Positions 30,361 to 40,534 are shown, counted from the stretch's first letter. The stretch: 64,000 nt of DNA from Wujia chipingensis (GCF_014337155.1 NZ_CP060632.1:1061001-1125000); one strand, 5' to 3'. Program-made: numbers and translations. The notes: generated from the sequence alone by a model not told the origin.

Positions 30361-33078
30361 GTGGCTATTGATCAAAGAGAAGCATTGATTGCTGCAGTAA
30401 GAGCACAGGTAGAAAAAGAGAAGGCTGCCAAGGCTGCAAAACTGAAAAAAGAGCAGGAAGCAATGCAATTGTCTGGAGCTGCAGATGCGGGAAAAGCTGC
30501 TGCAGACCACAATAAGCCAAAATACAAAACTCTGTCAGCAGAAGAACTTGCGAAAATCGAAGAGAAGAAGCGTCGTAAGAAAGCTGCAGAACTTGGTATT
30601 AAATTGGAGGACGAGGAACCAGAAGAGGTACCTGCAAAGGCAGCAGAACCTGCGAAGGAAGAGCCAAAGAAGGCAAGTGATGAAGGACTTGGCATGAGTG
30701 TTGGCATTCAGGCAGATAAGTCTGGAAAATCCTTAGATAAGCCGGCTGGCGGCGGACTTGGAGCACCAGTAGGTGGCGGACTGTCAGGTGGCAAGACAGA
30801 GAGCAAAGGACTTGGAGGACTGGGCGGTAGCCTTGGAGCTACAGAGCCATCTGGAGGGCTTGGCCTCAATATTGACATGGGTAACAAGCAGGAAGAGAAA
30901 GCACCTGAGAAGAAAAAGGCCCAGGATGATGAAAAAGCAAGATTGCGTCCTACAAAATTATCCGGTGGCAGTGGCGATGTAAAGGTAATCAATGGGGATG
31001 ATGCAGAAGAGGAAGCATCCTTTACAAAACAGGGAAATACAACGATTATTTCCGATGGTGTAGAGTGGAAAGCACAGGAGAACAAAGCATCCAAGGATGA
31101 TGCAGATGATATCATCAGCATTGTGCCAAACCGGAGTACTCCAACCAATGATGTGAAGAGTATGTACGATCTTGGCGATGAGGATGAGGATGCTCTGGGT
31201 GCAGAGATATCAAAGCTTGCGCAGTATGGCGATGCTGAGAATAAGGCAGAGGAAGAAAAGAAAAAGGCGCAGGAAGAGATGGCGAAGAAGGCAGCGGAGG
31301 CAGAGGCAGCCAAGAAGAAGGCGGCTATTGAGGAAGCTGAGCGGAAAGAAGAAGCCAGAAGAAAGAAGCTGAAAGAGGCAGAAGAAAAGGCAGCTGCACA
31401 GGAGCGTAGAATCGCAGAAGCAGCAGCCAAACAGCGTGCAGCTGCAGCCGCTGAGAAACGTGCAGCCGAGGAGGCACGCCTCAAGGCAGAAGAGGAAGAA
31501 AAACGTAAGAAAGCGGAAGAGGCACGTCTGAAAGCAGCCGAGGAAGCCCGCAAGAAGGCTGAGGAAGAGGCAAGAGCCAAGGCAAAGCAGGAAGCTTTGA
31601 AGAAGGCGGAAGAGGCAAAGAAGAAAGCCGAAGAAGCAAAGCGTATCTTAGAACAGGCACAGAAGGCAGAAGAAGAAGCAACAAAGCGTGCAGAAGAGAA
31701 TCGGAAGCGTGCTGAGGAAGAAGCAAAGAAGAAAGCCGAAGCAGAAGCAAAGAAGAAAGCTGAGGAAGAAGCAAAGAAGAAAGCCGAAGCAGAGGCAAAG
31801 AAGAAGGCAGAGGCGGAAGCAAAGAAGAAGGCAGAGGCGGAAGCAAAGAAGAAGGCAGAGGAAGAAGCCAAGAAGAAAGCCGAAGCAGAAGCCCGTAAGA
31901 AGGCTGAGGAAGAAGCAAAGAAAGCAGCCGAAGAAGCCCGTAAGAAAGCCGAAGAGGCTATGCGTATCTTAGAAGAAGCAAAGAAGGCGGAAGAGGCAGC
32001 ACTAAAGGCAGCTGAGGAAGCTCGTAAGAAGGCAGAGGCAGATGCAAAGAAGGCAGCGGAAGAAGCCGCAAAGGCAAAGGCTGAGGAAGAGAAACGCAAG
32101 AAGGCTGAAGAAGAAGCTAAGAAGAAGGCAGAGGCGGAAGCAAAGAAGAAAGCCGAAGAGGAAGCAAAGAAGAAGGCAGCGGAAGAACTTGCTGCAAAGG
32201 CAGAAGAAGAGGCTCGCAAGAAGGCAGCCGAGGAAGCTGCAAAGGCAGAGGCGGAAGCAAAGGCGAAGGCTGAGGAAGCCCGCAAGATCTTAGAGGCTGC
32301 AAAGAAGGCCGAAGAGGAAGCGCTGAAGGCGGCAGAGCAGGCAGACAGCATTCAGATCGACCTGACACAGCCAGCGGAGGAAGGAAAACTTCCACTTGCT
32401 GCATCTTACCTTGAAAAGTATACAAAGATGGAGAAATCCGGAAAGAGTCTCGTGGATACATTCAATGCCATTACTGTTGATCAGGAGAATCGTAACGTAT
32501 GTATGATGGGTGATCACGGATTTGGTCTGACCAGTGTCGGAGAAGATTTCGCAAGAAGCTTCTACGATATGGGAATCTGCAAGGCGAAGACGATCGCGAA
32601 GATCAAGGCACAGGCATTGAACAAGGTTAAACTTGCAGATGCAATGTCAAAGCTTGCCGGTGGATGTATGGTTGTTGAAAATGCAGGTCTGATCGCACCA
32701 GATAAGATGACAGAGCTGATGAAACTTACAGCCAAGGATGTAAACGATGTTGTTGTGATTCTGACAGGTGCGACTGAGTCTATCAACCGCTTGTTTGGAG
32801 CGACTGGAGATGCCAAGGATAAGTTTACACACCAGATCAATATGGAAGGCATTTCTACACAGGATATGCTTGCGATTGCAAAGGGATATTTCAAACAGCA
32901 GGGCTTTAAGACAGATGATTCTGTAGAAGGCACTGTAAAGAATCTCCTGATGGCAATGGAGTCTGGAAATATCGATCGTATGCTCAAGGCTTGCGATGAG
33001 GCAATGCTCAAATGTGACGATCGTGAGAAGGCAAAAGGTTCCAGCCGGAAATATTTACTAAGTGAAGATTTTAAATAA
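30361..33078 (+). CDS. Ala/Lys/Glu helical protein with C-terminal degenerate AAA+ (SpoVK/CbbX-like) domain
   Basis: This 905-residue protein has a disordered first third with Gly-rich stretches and a TolA-like run of AKKKAEEEA repeats (about residues 295-660), expected to be one long single helix or coiled coil. The C-terminal domain (about 690-905) follows the plan of CbbX/SpoVK AAA+ ATPases, but the key residues are lost. The Walker A site reads GDHGFGLTS (717-725) with Leu for the essential Lys, and the Walker B site reads GGCMVVENAG with no Asp-Glu pair. DVVVILTGATESINRLF then matches the sensor-1 strand. It is therefore probably a non-hydrolysing pseudo-ATPase. GTG 30361 is preferred because aggagg is 8 nt before it but only 2 nt before ATG 30355. 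Confidence 0.7.
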   Translation: MAIDQREALIAAVRAQVEKEKAAKAAKLKKEQEAMQLSGAADAGKAAADHNKPKYKTLSAEELAKIEEKKRRKKAAELGIKLEDEEPEEVPAKAAEPAKEEPKKASDEGLGMSVGIQADKSGKSLDKPAGGGLGAPVGGGLSGGKTESKGLGGLGGSLGATEPSGGLGLNIDMGNKQEEKAPEKKKAQDDEKARLRPTKLSGGSGDVKVINGDDAEEEASFTKQGNTTIISDGVEWKAQENKASKDDADDIISIVPNRSTPTNDVKSMYDLGDEDEDALGAEISKLAQYGDAENKAEEEKKKAQEEMAKKAAEAEAAKKKAAIEEAERKEEARRKKLKEAEEKAAAQERRIAEAAAKQRAAAAAEKRAAEEARLKAEEEEKRKKAEEARLKAAEEARKKAEEEARAKAKQEALKKAEEAKKKAEEAKRILEQAQKAEEEATKRAEENRKRAEEEAKKKAEAEAKKKAEEEAKKKAEAEAKKKAEAEAKKKAEAEAKKKAEEEAKKKAEAEARKKAEEEAKKAAEEARKKAEEAMRILEEAKKAEEAALKAAEEARKKAEADAKKAAEEAAKAKAEEEKRKKAEEEAKKKAEAEAKKKAEEEAKKKAAEELAAKAEEEARKKAAEEAAKAEAEAKAKAEEARKILEAAKKAEEEALKAAEQADSIQIDLTQPAEEGKLPLAASYLEKYTKMEKSGKSLVDTFNAITVDQENRNVCMMGDHGFGLTSVGEDFARSFYDMGICKAKTIAKIKAQALNKVKLADAMSKLAGGCMVVENAGLIAPDKMTELMKLTAKDVNDVVVILTGATESINRLFGATGDAKDKFTHQINMEGISTQDMLAIAKGYFKQQGFKTDDSVEGTVKNLLMAMESGNIDRMLKACDEAMLKCDDREKAKGSSRKYLLSEDFK

Positions 33079-33094
33079 TCGTTGAAAAAATCAG

Positions 33095-33127
33095 AGCCGA
33101 TGCTTATAATTTAAGCATCGGCTTTTT
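33095..33127 (+). terminator. Terminator between the pseudo-AAA gene and mreB
   Basis: The 12-bp perfect arms agccgatgctta / taagcatcggct are followed by ttttt. It suggests that mreB is at least partly transcribed separately. Confidence 0.85.
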
Positions 33128-33187
33128 ACGTGATAAGCCAATAGACGGGATGATAAATAAGAAACCAGAAGATAAGAGGTATAAAAC

Positions 33188-34189
33188 GTGGTAAATATAG
33201 ATATCGGTATAGACCTTGGAACATCGAATACGGTCATATACATAAAAGACAAAGGAATCGTAGTCAACCAGCCATCGGTGGTTGCATATGAGGCTAAAAG
33301 TAAAAAGATCATTGCGGTTGGAAATAAAGCCAAAAAGATGCTTGGAAAGACACCGGAGGATATTGAGGTGACACGTCCGATCCGGAATGGTGTTATCTCC
33401 GATTATATTATGACGGAGCGTATGCTCAAGATCTATGTGAAGTCAGCGATTGCAAAACGAAAGATCTGGGGCAAACCAAACATCTGCGTCTGTGTGCCAA
33501 GTGGTGTCACGGACGTACAGCGGCGTGCAGCGTGTGATGCAGTATACCGTACCGGTGCAAAGAATGTGTATGTGCTTGAGGAACCATTTGCGGCAGCCAT
33601 CGGTGCAGGTGTGGATATTGAGTCGGCAGTTGGTGCGATGGTTGTGGATATCGGTGCGGGAACGACGGATATTGCAATCGTAGCAAGAGGCGGTGTGCAG
33701 CATAGCAGTTCCATCAAGATTGGTGGCGATGATTTCGATGAGGCAATCATCCGTTATATGCGGAAACGTCATAATGTGCTGCTGGGCGAAAGCTCTGCCG
33801 AACAGTTGAAGAAGGACATTGGTTCTGTGTATCCGCGGGAACAGGATGCGATCGGGTATGCACGTGGAAAGGAACTGGTGCGCGGACTTCCAACGAAGAT
33901 GGCAGTCAAATCCTCTGAGATGATCGAGGCGTGTCAGGAGGAGACAGATCAGATCTTGGATTCCGTTCGGGAGATGTTGGAGGCGGCACCACCGGAACTG
34001 GTTTCCGATATATCCGAGCATGGTATTATCCTTGCCGGAGGCGGAAGCAAGATATTTGGTATGGACAAGCTTATTATGGATAAGATTGGTGTCCCGGTTG
34101 TGAACATCAAGAATCCGGATCAGGTTGTTGCGACAGGTGCAGGAACAGCCCATTATTATATCAAGGACGGAAGAACCTTGGAAGAGTAA
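33188..34189 (+). CDS. mreB: MreB/Mbl-family bacterial actin
   Basis: This 333-residue actin homologue polymerises at the membrane to guide cell-wall growth. Phosphate-1 loop DLGTSNTVIYIKDKG, phosphate-2 loop VVDIGAGTTDIAIVARGG and the adenosine motif GIILAGGGSKIFGMD are all intact, as is the MreB-specific RPIRNGVISDYIMTERMLK. It starts at GTG 33188 after agaggt. The usual partners mreC and mreD are absent; the gene stands after the acidic and pseudo-AAA proteins and before a radical SAM gene. It may be a secondary paralogue (Mbl or MreBH type). Confidence 0.92.
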   Translation: MVNIDIGIDLGTSNTVIYIKDKGIVVNQPSVVAYEAKSKKIIAVGNKAKKMLGKTPEDIEVTRPIRNGVISDYIMTERMLKIYVKSAIAKRKIWGKPNICVCVPSGVTDVQRRAACDAVYRTGAKNVYVLEEPFAAAIGAGVDIESAVGAMVVDIGAGTTDIAIVARGGVQHSSSIKIGGDDFDEAIIRYMRKRHNVLLGESSAEQLKKDIGSVYPREQDAIGYARGKELVRGLPTKMAVKSSEMIEACQEETDQILDSVREMLEAAPPELVSDISEHGIILAGGGSKIFGMDKLIMDKIGVPVVNIKNPDQVVATGAGTAHYYIKDGRTLEE

Positions 34190-34207
34190 GAGACAGGATA
34201 GAAATAC

Positions 34208-36235
34208 GTGGAAAATAAGAAGAAAACATTGCGTGAACATGGTGTGGAATATACATATGATGAGCGGTTCCTCCCACTCACGCAGAAGGAAATGCAATTA
34301 AAGGGCTGGGAACAGCCGGACTTTGTCTATGTGATCGGAGATGCCTATGTGGATCATCCATCTTTTGGACCGGCGATCATCAGCCGTGTGTTAGAGGCAC
34401 ATGGATATAAAGTGGCAATCATTTCACAGCCAGACTGGAAGGATGAAAATTCGATTGCGATTTATGGCAGGCCGAAGCTTGCCTTTTTGGTGTGCGCCGG
34501 AAATATGGATTCAATGGTGAACCATTATACTGTTTCCAAGAAAAGACGGCATACAGATGCATACACCCCGGGTGGCGAGATGGGAAAACGACCAGATTAT
34601 GCGACAATCGTTTACTGCAATCTGATCCGGAAGAAATACAAGGATGCGGCAATTGTGGCAGGCGGTATCGAAGCAAGTCTGCGCCGGCTGGCACATTATG
34701 ATTACTGGTCCAATAAGTTGAAACATTCGATTCTCGTTGATGCACAGGCGGATATTGTGATCTATGGTATGGGTGAGCATGCCATTGTGGAGATCGCGGA
34801 TGCGCTGCAAAGCGGCATCGACATCAAAGACTTAAGTTTTATTCATGGAACGGTCTACAAAGCAAGAAATCTGGAACATCTGTATGAAGACTATATTGAG
34901 CTTCCGTCGTATGACGCGTTGCAGGAAGACAAATTAAATTACGCGCGAAGCTTTAAAATCCAATATGATAACACAGATCATATCACCGCGAAGATTCTGG
35001 TAGAAAAATATAAGGATTATCAATATGTGATCCAGAATCCACCGGCGGAACCACTGATGGAGCAGGAGATGGACGAGGTGTATGCGCTTCCATATACGAA
35101 GACCTATCATCCGATTTATGAGGCACAGGGTGGAATCCCTGCGATATCGGAGATCAAATTCTCGCTGGTCAGCAACCGGGGGTGCTTTGGCGGGTGCAGC
35201 TTCTGTGCGCTTACATTTCATCAGGGGCGGACATTGCAGACACGCAGTCATGCATCCATTATAGAAGAGGCAAAGGAAATGACGAAAGATCCGGAGTTTA
35301 AGGGTTATATCCATGATGTTGGCGGCCCGACGGCGAATTTCCGGCAGCGCGCCTGCAAGAAACAGGAGAAATACGGCGTCTGTGCGAACCGTCAGTGTCT
35401 GTTCCCAAAGCCATGTCCGAATCTGATTGTGGATCATTCCGATTATCTGAAATTACTGCGGGAGCTCCGAAGTCTGCCGAAGGTGAAGAAGGTATTTATC
35501 CGTTCGGGTATCCGGTTTGATTATCTGATGGCGGACAAGGATGATACATTCTTTCGGGAACTTTGCAAATACCATGTCAGCGGGCAGCTGAAGGTGGCGC
35601 CGGAACATATCTCTGACAAGGTACTGATGAAGCTTGGTAAGCCGGAAAATGCAGTCTTTCAGGCATTTTGCAAGAAATACAAACGGATCAATGAGGAACT
35701 TGGATTGAAGCAGTATATGGTACCATATCTCATGTCGTCACATCCGGGTTCCACTCTGAAAGAAGCGGTGGAACTGGCGGAATATCTGCGGGATCTGGGT
35801 TATATGCCGGAACAGGTGCAGGATTTCTATCCGACACCTTCGACGATATCAACCTGCATGTATTACACTGGCGTGGATCCGCGGACGATGGAGAAGGTAT
35901 ATGTGCCAAATTCTCCACATGAAAAGGCGATGCAGCGTGCACTGATCCAGTACCGGAATCCGGATAATTACGATCTGGTGCATGAGGCACTTGTGAAAGC
36001 AGGACGGACGGATCTGATCGGGTTCGATAAGAACTGTCTGATCAAACCGCGGAAGATGAAGAATGCTGCAAATGAGAAAAAATCTCAATATGGCGCATCG
36101 AATAAACAATCTGGAAATCGTTCGAATGTGCAACATAAAAATTCTGCACAGAAGCAGGGGCAAAACCAGAAGCAGCAAATGAATACAAAAAACAAAAAAA
36201 GTATACGCAATGTACATAAAAAGAAACAAAAGTAA
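34208..36235 (+). CDS. YgiQ family radical SAM protein (UPF0313)
   Basis: This 675-residue protein has an N-terminal B12-binding-like region ([20 protein letters not shown]) and a radical SAM core with the cluster motif [18 protein letters not shown] (near residue 330). The family-specific [11 protein letters not shown] and [11 protein letters not shown] motifs are present. The extreme C-terminus (about 620-675) is a Lys/Asn/Gln-rich basic tail. The reaction is unknown for the family. It starts at GTG 34208, 18 bp after mreB, and is probably co-transcribed with it. Confidence 0.92.
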   Translation: MENKKKTLREHGVEYTYDERFLPLTQKEMQLKGWEQPDFVYVIGDAYVDHPSFGPAIISRVLEAHGYKVAIISQPDWKDENSIAIYGRPKLAFLVCAGNMDSMVNHYTVSKKRRHTDAYTPGGEMGKRPDYATIVYCNLIRKKYKDAAIVAGGIEASLRRLAHYDYWSNKLKHSILVDAQADIVIYGMGEHAIVEIADALQSGIDIKDLSFIHGTVYKARNLEHLYEDYIELPSYDALQEDKLNYARSFKIQYDNTDHITAKILVEKYKDYQYVIQNPPAEPLMEQEMDEVYALPYTKTYHPIYEAQGGIPAISEIKFSLVSNRGCFGGCSFCALTFHQGRTLQTRSHASIIEEAKEMTKDPEFKGYIHDVGGPTANFRQRACKKQEKYGVCANRQCLFPKPCPNLIVDHSDYLKLLRELRSLPKVKKVFIRSGIRFDYLMADKDDTFFRELCKYHVSGQLKVAPEHISDKVLMKLGKPENAVFQAFCKKYKRINEELGLKQYMVPYLMSSHPGSTLKEAVELAEYLRDLGYMPEQVQDFYPTPSTISTCMYYTGVDPRTMEKVYVPNSPHEKAMQRALIQYRNPDNYDLVHEALVKAGRTDLIGFDKNCLIKPRKMKNAANEKKSQYGASNKQSGNRSNVQHKNSAQKQGQNQKQQMNTKNKKSIRNVHKKKQK

Positions 36236-36247
36236 AGGTTTCTTTTA

Positions 36248-36276
36248 TTGCGAAACCATGGAAATTATGATATTAT
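36248..36276 (+). promoter_or_regulatory. Promoter of the butyrate operon
   Basis: -35 TTGCGA (36248-36253), a 17-nt spacer and -10 TATTAT (36271-36276) lie 75 bp before the thl start. It is the only good promoter in the gap after the radical SAM gene. Confidence 0.6.
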
Positions 36277-36350
36277 CTATCTAGGCGTGTCGACATATGC
36301 ATGATCGGCACAGATAGAAACAATAAAACGAAATGGAGGAAATTTTCAAC

Positions 36351-37535
36351 ATGGCAAAGAAAGTAGTTTTAGCTGGCGCATGTCGTACAGCAATCGGTAC
36401 TATGGGTGGTGCACTTTCAACAACACCAGCACCAGTGTTAGGTTCTATCGTAATCAAGGAGGCTCTGAACAGAGCAGGCGTTCCTGCAGATCAGGTCGAT
36501 CATGTATATATGGGTTGCGTAATCCAGGCAGGTCTTGGACAGAACGTAGCTCGTCAGGCATCTCTGAAGGCTGGACTTCCTATCGAGACACCTGCTGTTA
36601 CTGTAAACGTAGTTTGTGGTTCTGGTCTGAACTGTGTTAACATGGCAGCTCAGATGATTCAGGCTGGCGATGCTGACATCGTTGTAGCAGGTGGTATGGA
36701 GAACATGTCTATGGCTCCTTACGCAGCTATGAACGCTCGTTTTGGTTACAGAATGAACAATGGCAAGCTCGTTGATACAATGGTAAACGATGCTCTTTGG
36801 GATGCATTCAATGATTACCACATGATCAAGACAGCTGATAACATCTGTGAGCAGTGGGGTCTGACTCGTGAAGAGCTTGATGCATTTGCAGCAAACAGCC
36901 AGCAGAAGGCAGCAGCAGCTCAGGAGTCTGGTGCATTTGACGCAGAGATCGTTCCAGTTATGGTTAAGAAGAAGAAAGAGACGATCGAGTTCAAGAAGGA
37001 TGAGGGTCCTCGTCCTGGAACAACTGTTGAGACTCTGGCTAAGCTTCGTACAATCAACCCAGGCGGATTCGTTACAGCTGGTAACGCTTCTGGTATCAAC
37101 GATGGTGCAGCAGCAATCGTTGTTATGTCTGAGGAGAAGGCTAAGGAGCTTGGTGTTAAGCCTATGGCTACATTCGTTGCAGGTGCACTTGCAGGTGTTG
37201 ATCCTTCAATCATGGGTATCGGACCTGTTGCTGCAACAAAGAAGGTTATGGCTAAGACAGGCATGAAGATCGAAGATTTCGATATCATCGAGGCAAATGA
37301 GGCATTCGCTGCACAGTCAGTCGCAGTTGGTAAGGATCTTGGTATTGATACAGAGAAGCAGCTTAATCCAAACGGTGGTGCAATCGCACTTGGTCATCCG
37401 GTTGGAGCTTCCGGATGCCGTATCCTTGTTACATTGCTTCATGAGATGCAGGCAAGAGGCGCTAAGACAGGTCTTGCTACACTGTGTATCGGTGGTGGTA
37501 TGGGCTGCTCTACAATCGTTAAGATTGAGGACTAA
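36351..37535 (+). CDS. thl: Acetyl-CoA acetyltransferase (thiolase)
   Basis: This 394-residue thiolase condenses two acetyl-CoA to acetoacetyl-CoA, the first step to butyrate. The nucleophile Cys is in NVVCGSGLN (near residue 88), the catalytic His in [16 protein letters not shown] and the second Cys in [13 protein letters not shown] 36351 follows tggaggaaattttcaac; an in-frame ATG at 36333 lacks a site. It heads the six-gene operon thl-crt-hbd-bcd-etfB-etfA. Codon use is strongly biased (GGT, GCT/GCA, AAG), as expected of a highly expressed gene. Confidence 0.96.
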   Translation: MAKKVVLAGACRTAIGTMGGALSTTPAPVLGSIVIKEALNRAGVPADQVDHVYMGCVIQAGLGQNVARQASLKAGLPIETPAVTVNVVCGSGLNCVNMAAQMIQAGDADIVVAGGMENMSMAPYAAMNARFGYRMNNGKLVDTMVNDALWDAFNDYHMIKTADNICEQWGLTREELDAFAANSQQKAAAAQESGAFDAEIVPVMVKKKKETIEFKKDEGPRPGTTVETLAKLRTINPGGFVTAGNASGINDGAAAIVVMSEEKAKELGVKPMATFVAGALAGVDPSIMGIGPVAATKKVMAKTGMKIEDFDIIEANEAFAAQSVAVGKDLGIDTEKQLNPNGGAIALGHPVGASGCRILVTLLHEMQARGAKTGLATLCIGGGMGCSTIVKIED

Positions 37536-37578
37536 TTGAGCCGCGTAACATACTTGGATAGAGTTTAAGGAGATTAAG

Positions 37579-38370
37579 ATGGAATTTATTACTTATGAGC
37601 AGGAAGGCTTTGTAGGCGTTGTAACGATCAACAGACCAAAGGCTTTGAATGCGTTGAATAGTCAGGTGTTGGATGAGCTTGAGGCTACATTCGATGCAAT
37701 CGATCTGGATACAACAAGAGCCGTAGTTCTTACAGGCGCCGGCGAGAAGTCATTTGTTGCAGGTGCTGATATCGGAGAGATGTCTACACTTACAAAGGCT
37801 GAGGGCGAAGCATTCGGTAAGAAGGGAAATGATGTATTCCGTAAGATCGAGACATTCCCAATCCCGGTAATCGCTGCAATCAACGGATTTGCACTTGGCG
37901 GTGGTTGTGAGATTTCTATGAGCTGTGACATCCGTATCTGTTCTGAGAATGCGGTATTCGGTCAGCCGGAGGCAGGTCTTGGTATCACACCTGGATTTGG
38001 TGGAACACAGAGACTCGCTCGTCTGGTAGGTGCTGGTATGGCAAAGCAGATGATCTACACAGCAAGAAATATTAAGGCTGATGAGGCATACAGAATCGGT
38101 CTTGTAAACGCTGTATATCCATTGGAAGAGCTTCTTCCGGCAGCGAAGAAGATGGCAGCAGGCATCGCAGCAAATGCTCCGATCGCTGTCAGAAACTGCA
38201 AGAAGGCAATCAATGATGGTCTTCAGGTAGATATGGATACAGCAATTGTAATCGAAGAGAAGCTCTTCGGTGACTGCTTCGAGACAGAAGACCAGAAGGC
38301 TGGCATGGGCAACTTCCTTGAGAAAGACAAGGAGAAGAAGTTAAAGGTTGTTCCATTCCAGAACAAATAA
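37579..38370 (+). CDS. crt: 3-hydroxybutyryl-CoA dehydratase (crotonase)
   Basis: This 263-residue crotonase dehydrates 3-hydroxybutyryl-CoA to crotonyl-CoA. The oxyanion-hole segments AGADIGEMS and INGFALGGGCEISMSCDIRI and the catalytic Glu region FGQPEAGLGITPGFGGTQRL are complete. It starts 43 bp after thl behind taaggagat and lies 34 bp before hbd. The whole protein is at family length. Confidence 0.96.
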   Translation: MEFITYEQEGFVGVVTINRPKALNALNSQVLDELEATFDAIDLDTTRAVVLTGAGEKSFVAGADIGEMSTLTKAEGEAFGKKGNDVFRKIETFPIPVIAAINGFALGGGCEISMSCDIRICSENAVFGQPEAGLGITPGFGGTQRLARLVGAGMAKQMIYTARNIKADEAYRIGLVNAVYPLEELLPAAKKMAAGIAANAPIAVRNCKKAINDGLQVDMDTAIVIEEKLFGDCFETEDQKAGMGNFLEKDKEKKLKVVPFQNK

Positions 38371-38404
38371 TAAAAGTAATTAAAATTTTAAGGAGGAAAT
38401 AAAC

Positions 38405-39277
38405 ATGAAGGTTGGCATTATTGGTGCTGGTACCATGGGACAGGGCATTGCAAAGGCATTTGCTATGGTTGATGGCTACGAAGTTGCACTTTGCGACATC
38501 AAGCAGGAGTGGGCTGAAGGCGGAAAGGATAAGATCGCGAAAGGCTACGCTAGACTTGTAGAAAAAGGAAAGATGACACAGGAGAAGGTAGATGCGATTC
38601 TTGCAAGCATCACACCTGGTCTGAAGGAAAATCTCTGTGCAGACTGCGATCTGATCGTAGAAGCTGCATTTGAGGATATGGGAGTTAAGAAGACAACATT
38701 TGCTGAGCTTGACAAGATTGCAAAGCCAGAGTGTATCTTCGCTTCTAATACATCTTCACTTTCTATCACAGAGATTGGAAATGGTCTTACACGTCCTATG
38801 ATCGGTATGCATTTCTTCAATCCTGCTGACAGAATGAAACTTGTTGAGGTTATCGCTGGTGTAAATACTCCACAGGAGACAGTTGATAAGATCATCAAGA
38901 TCTCTGAAGAGATCGGCAAGACACCTGTTCAGGTAAATGAGGCTGCCGGTTTCGTTGTAAACCGTATCCTTATCCCAATGATCAACGAAGCAGCATTCAT
39001 CAAGATGGAAGGTGTTTCTGATATCGCTGGTATCGATGCAGCTATGAAGCTTGGTGCAAACCACCCAATGGGACCACTTGAGTTAGGTGATTTCGTGGGC
39101 CTGGATATCTGCCTTGCAATCATGGATGTTCTGTACAAGGAAACAGGCGACAGCAAGTATCGTGCATGTCCATTGCTTCGTAAGATGGTACGTGGTGGAA
39201 ACCTCGGCTGTAAGACAGGCAAGGGCTTCTATGTATACAACGCAGATCGCACAAAGACACCTGTTGACGCTCAGTAA
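38405..39277 (+). CDS. hbd: 3-hydroxybutyryl-CoA dehydrogenase
   Basis: This 290-residue NAD(P)-dependent enzyme reduces acetoacetyl-CoA to (S)-3-hydroxybutyryl-CoA. The Rossmann motif VGIIGAGTMGQGIAKAFA opens the protein. SNTSSLSITEIG and the catalytic-His motif IGMHFFNPADRM follow, and the C-terminal domain includes GANHPMGPLELGDFVGLD. The start follows aaggaggaaataaac. A stem-loop without a T-run lies between this gene and bcd. Confidence 0.96.
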   Translation: MKVGIIGAGTMGQGIAKAFAMVDGYEVALCDIKQEWAEGGKDKIAKGYARLVEKGKMTQEKVDAILASITPGLKENLCADCDLIVEAAFEDMGVKKTTFAELDKIAKPECIFASNTSSLSITEIGNGLTRPMIGMHFFNPADRMKLVEVIAGVNTPQETVDKIIKISEEIGKTPVQVNEAAGFVVNRILIPMINEAAFIKMEGVSDIAGIDAAMKLGANHPMGPLELGDFVGLDICLAIMDVLYKETGDSKYRACPLLRKMVRGGNLGCKTGKGFYVYNADRTKTPVDAQ

Positions 39278-39291
39278 TAAGCGTACAATCC

Positions 39292-39319
39292 CCGCACGTG
39301 GCTTTTCAGCCATGTGCGG
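39292..39319 (+). other. Intercistronic stem-loop between hbd and bcd
   Basis: The arms ccgcacgtggc (39292-39302) and gccatgtgcgg (39309-39319) pair over 11 positions with one G-U pair. No T-run follows, so it is more likely an mRNA processing or stabilising hairpin than a terminator. Confidence 0.6.
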
Positions 39320-39354
39320 ATGTAATAATCAATCTATTATGGAGGATAGAAAGA

Positions 39355-40521
39355 ATGGATTTCACTTTAGACAAGAAGTATGAAATGGCGCAGACTCTGT
39401 TCAAGGATTTTGCGCAGAACGAAGTAAAGCCTCTTGCGCAGGAAATTGATGAGCAGCACAGATTTCCAAGAGAGACTGTAGACAAGATGGCAAAGTATGG
39501 TTTCTTAGGAATTCCTGTTTCTAAGGAATTAGGCGGACAGGGCTGTGATATTCTCACATATGTTATGTGTGTAGAAGAGCTTTCTAAGGTTTGTGGTACA
39601 ACAGGTGTAATCGTATCTGCACATACATCTCTGTGTGTAGACCCGATCGTAACATTTGGTACACCAGAGCAGAAGGCAAAGTATGTTCCGGATCTTGCAT
39701 CTGGTAAGAAGCTCGGTGCGTTCGGCCTGACAGAGCCAGGTGCCGGTACAGATGCACAGGGACAGCAGACAAAGGCAGTTCTTGATGGTGACGAGTGGGT
39801 ACTGAATGGTTCTAAGTGCTTCATTACAAATGGTAAGGAAGCTGACGTATATATCGTTATCGCTGTTACAGGTATCATCGAGAAGCGTGGCAGAAAGATG
39901 AAAGAGATTTCTGCATTTATCGTAGAGAAGGGAACACCTGGATTTACATTTGGTACAAAGGAAAACAAGATGGGTATCTGTGGTTCTTCTACATATGAGT
40001 TGATCTTCACAGACTGCCGTATCCCTAAGGATGCACTTCTTGGACAGAAGGGCAAGGGCTTCAATATCGCTATGCACACACTCGATGGTGGTCGTATCGG
40101 TATCGCTGCTCAGGCACTTGGTATCGCTGAGGGCGCTCTTGAGACAACTGTAAACTATGTAAAGGAAAGAAAGCAGTTTGGTAGATCAATTGCCCAGTTC
40201 CAGAATACACAGTTTGTACTTGCTGATCTTGCTACAAAGATCGAGGCTGCTAAGCTTCTTGTATACAAGGCTGCAAGAAAGAAAGATGAGTATCAGAGTG
40301 GCGCTAAGGTTTCTTACTCTGTAGAGGCTGCTATGGCTAAGCTATATGCTGCTGAGGTTGCTATGGAAGTAACAACAAAGTGTGTACAGCTTCATGGTGG
40401 TTATGGTTACATCAAGGAGTATGACGTTGAGCGTATGATGAGAGATGCTAAGATCACAGAGATCTACGAAGGTACTTCAGAAGTACAGCGTATGGTTATC
40501 TCAGCAAACTTGTTAAAGTAA
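39355..40521 (+). CDS. bcd: Butyryl-CoA dehydrogenase
   Basis: This 388-residue acyl-CoA dehydrogenase reduces crotonyl-CoA to butyryl-CoA. FAD and substrate motifs are present (GAFGLTEPGAGTDAQGQQT, KCFITNGKEADVYIV), as is the end VQLHGGYGYIKEYDVERMMR, followed by ITEIYEGTSEVQRMVIS with the catalytic-Glu neighbourhood YEGT. ATG 39355 follows ggaggatagaaag; the frame open to 39298 runs through the preceding hairpin and is rejected. Followed by etfB and etfA, it fits the Bcd-EtfAB complex that couples crotonyl-CoA reduction to ferredoxin reduction with NADH. Confidence 0.96.
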   Translation: MDFTLDKKYEMAQTLFKDFAQNEVKPLAQEIDEQHRFPRETVDKMAKYGFLGIPVSKELGGQGCDILTYVMCVEELSKVCGTTGVIVSAHTSLCVDPIVTFGTPEQKAKYVPDLASGKKLGAFGLTEPGAGTDAQGQQTKAVLDGDEWVLNGSKCFITNGKEADVYIVIAVTGIIEKRGRKMKEISAFIVEKGTPGFTFGTKENKMGICGSSTYELIFTDCRIPKDALLGQKGKGFNIAMHTLDGGRIGIAAQALGIAEGALETTVNYVKERKQFGRSIAQFQNTQFVLADLATKIEAAKLLVYKAARKKDEYQSGAKVSYSVEAAMAKLYAAEVAMEVTTKCVQLHGGYGYIKEYDVERMMRDAKITEIYEGTSEVQRMVISANLLK

Positions 40522-40534
40522 GGAGGTACTTATC

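Noticed and set aside
31260..32340. Regular repeats considered as a CRISPR array or minisatellite
   Set aside because: The repeats are short, in frame and encode AKKKAEEEA-type helix; there are no unique spacers.
30708..32351. 547-residue Ala/Ser/Phe-rich open frame on the minus strand
   Set aside because: It mirrors the GCA/GAA/AAG repeats of the helical protein; no binding site or recognisable domain.
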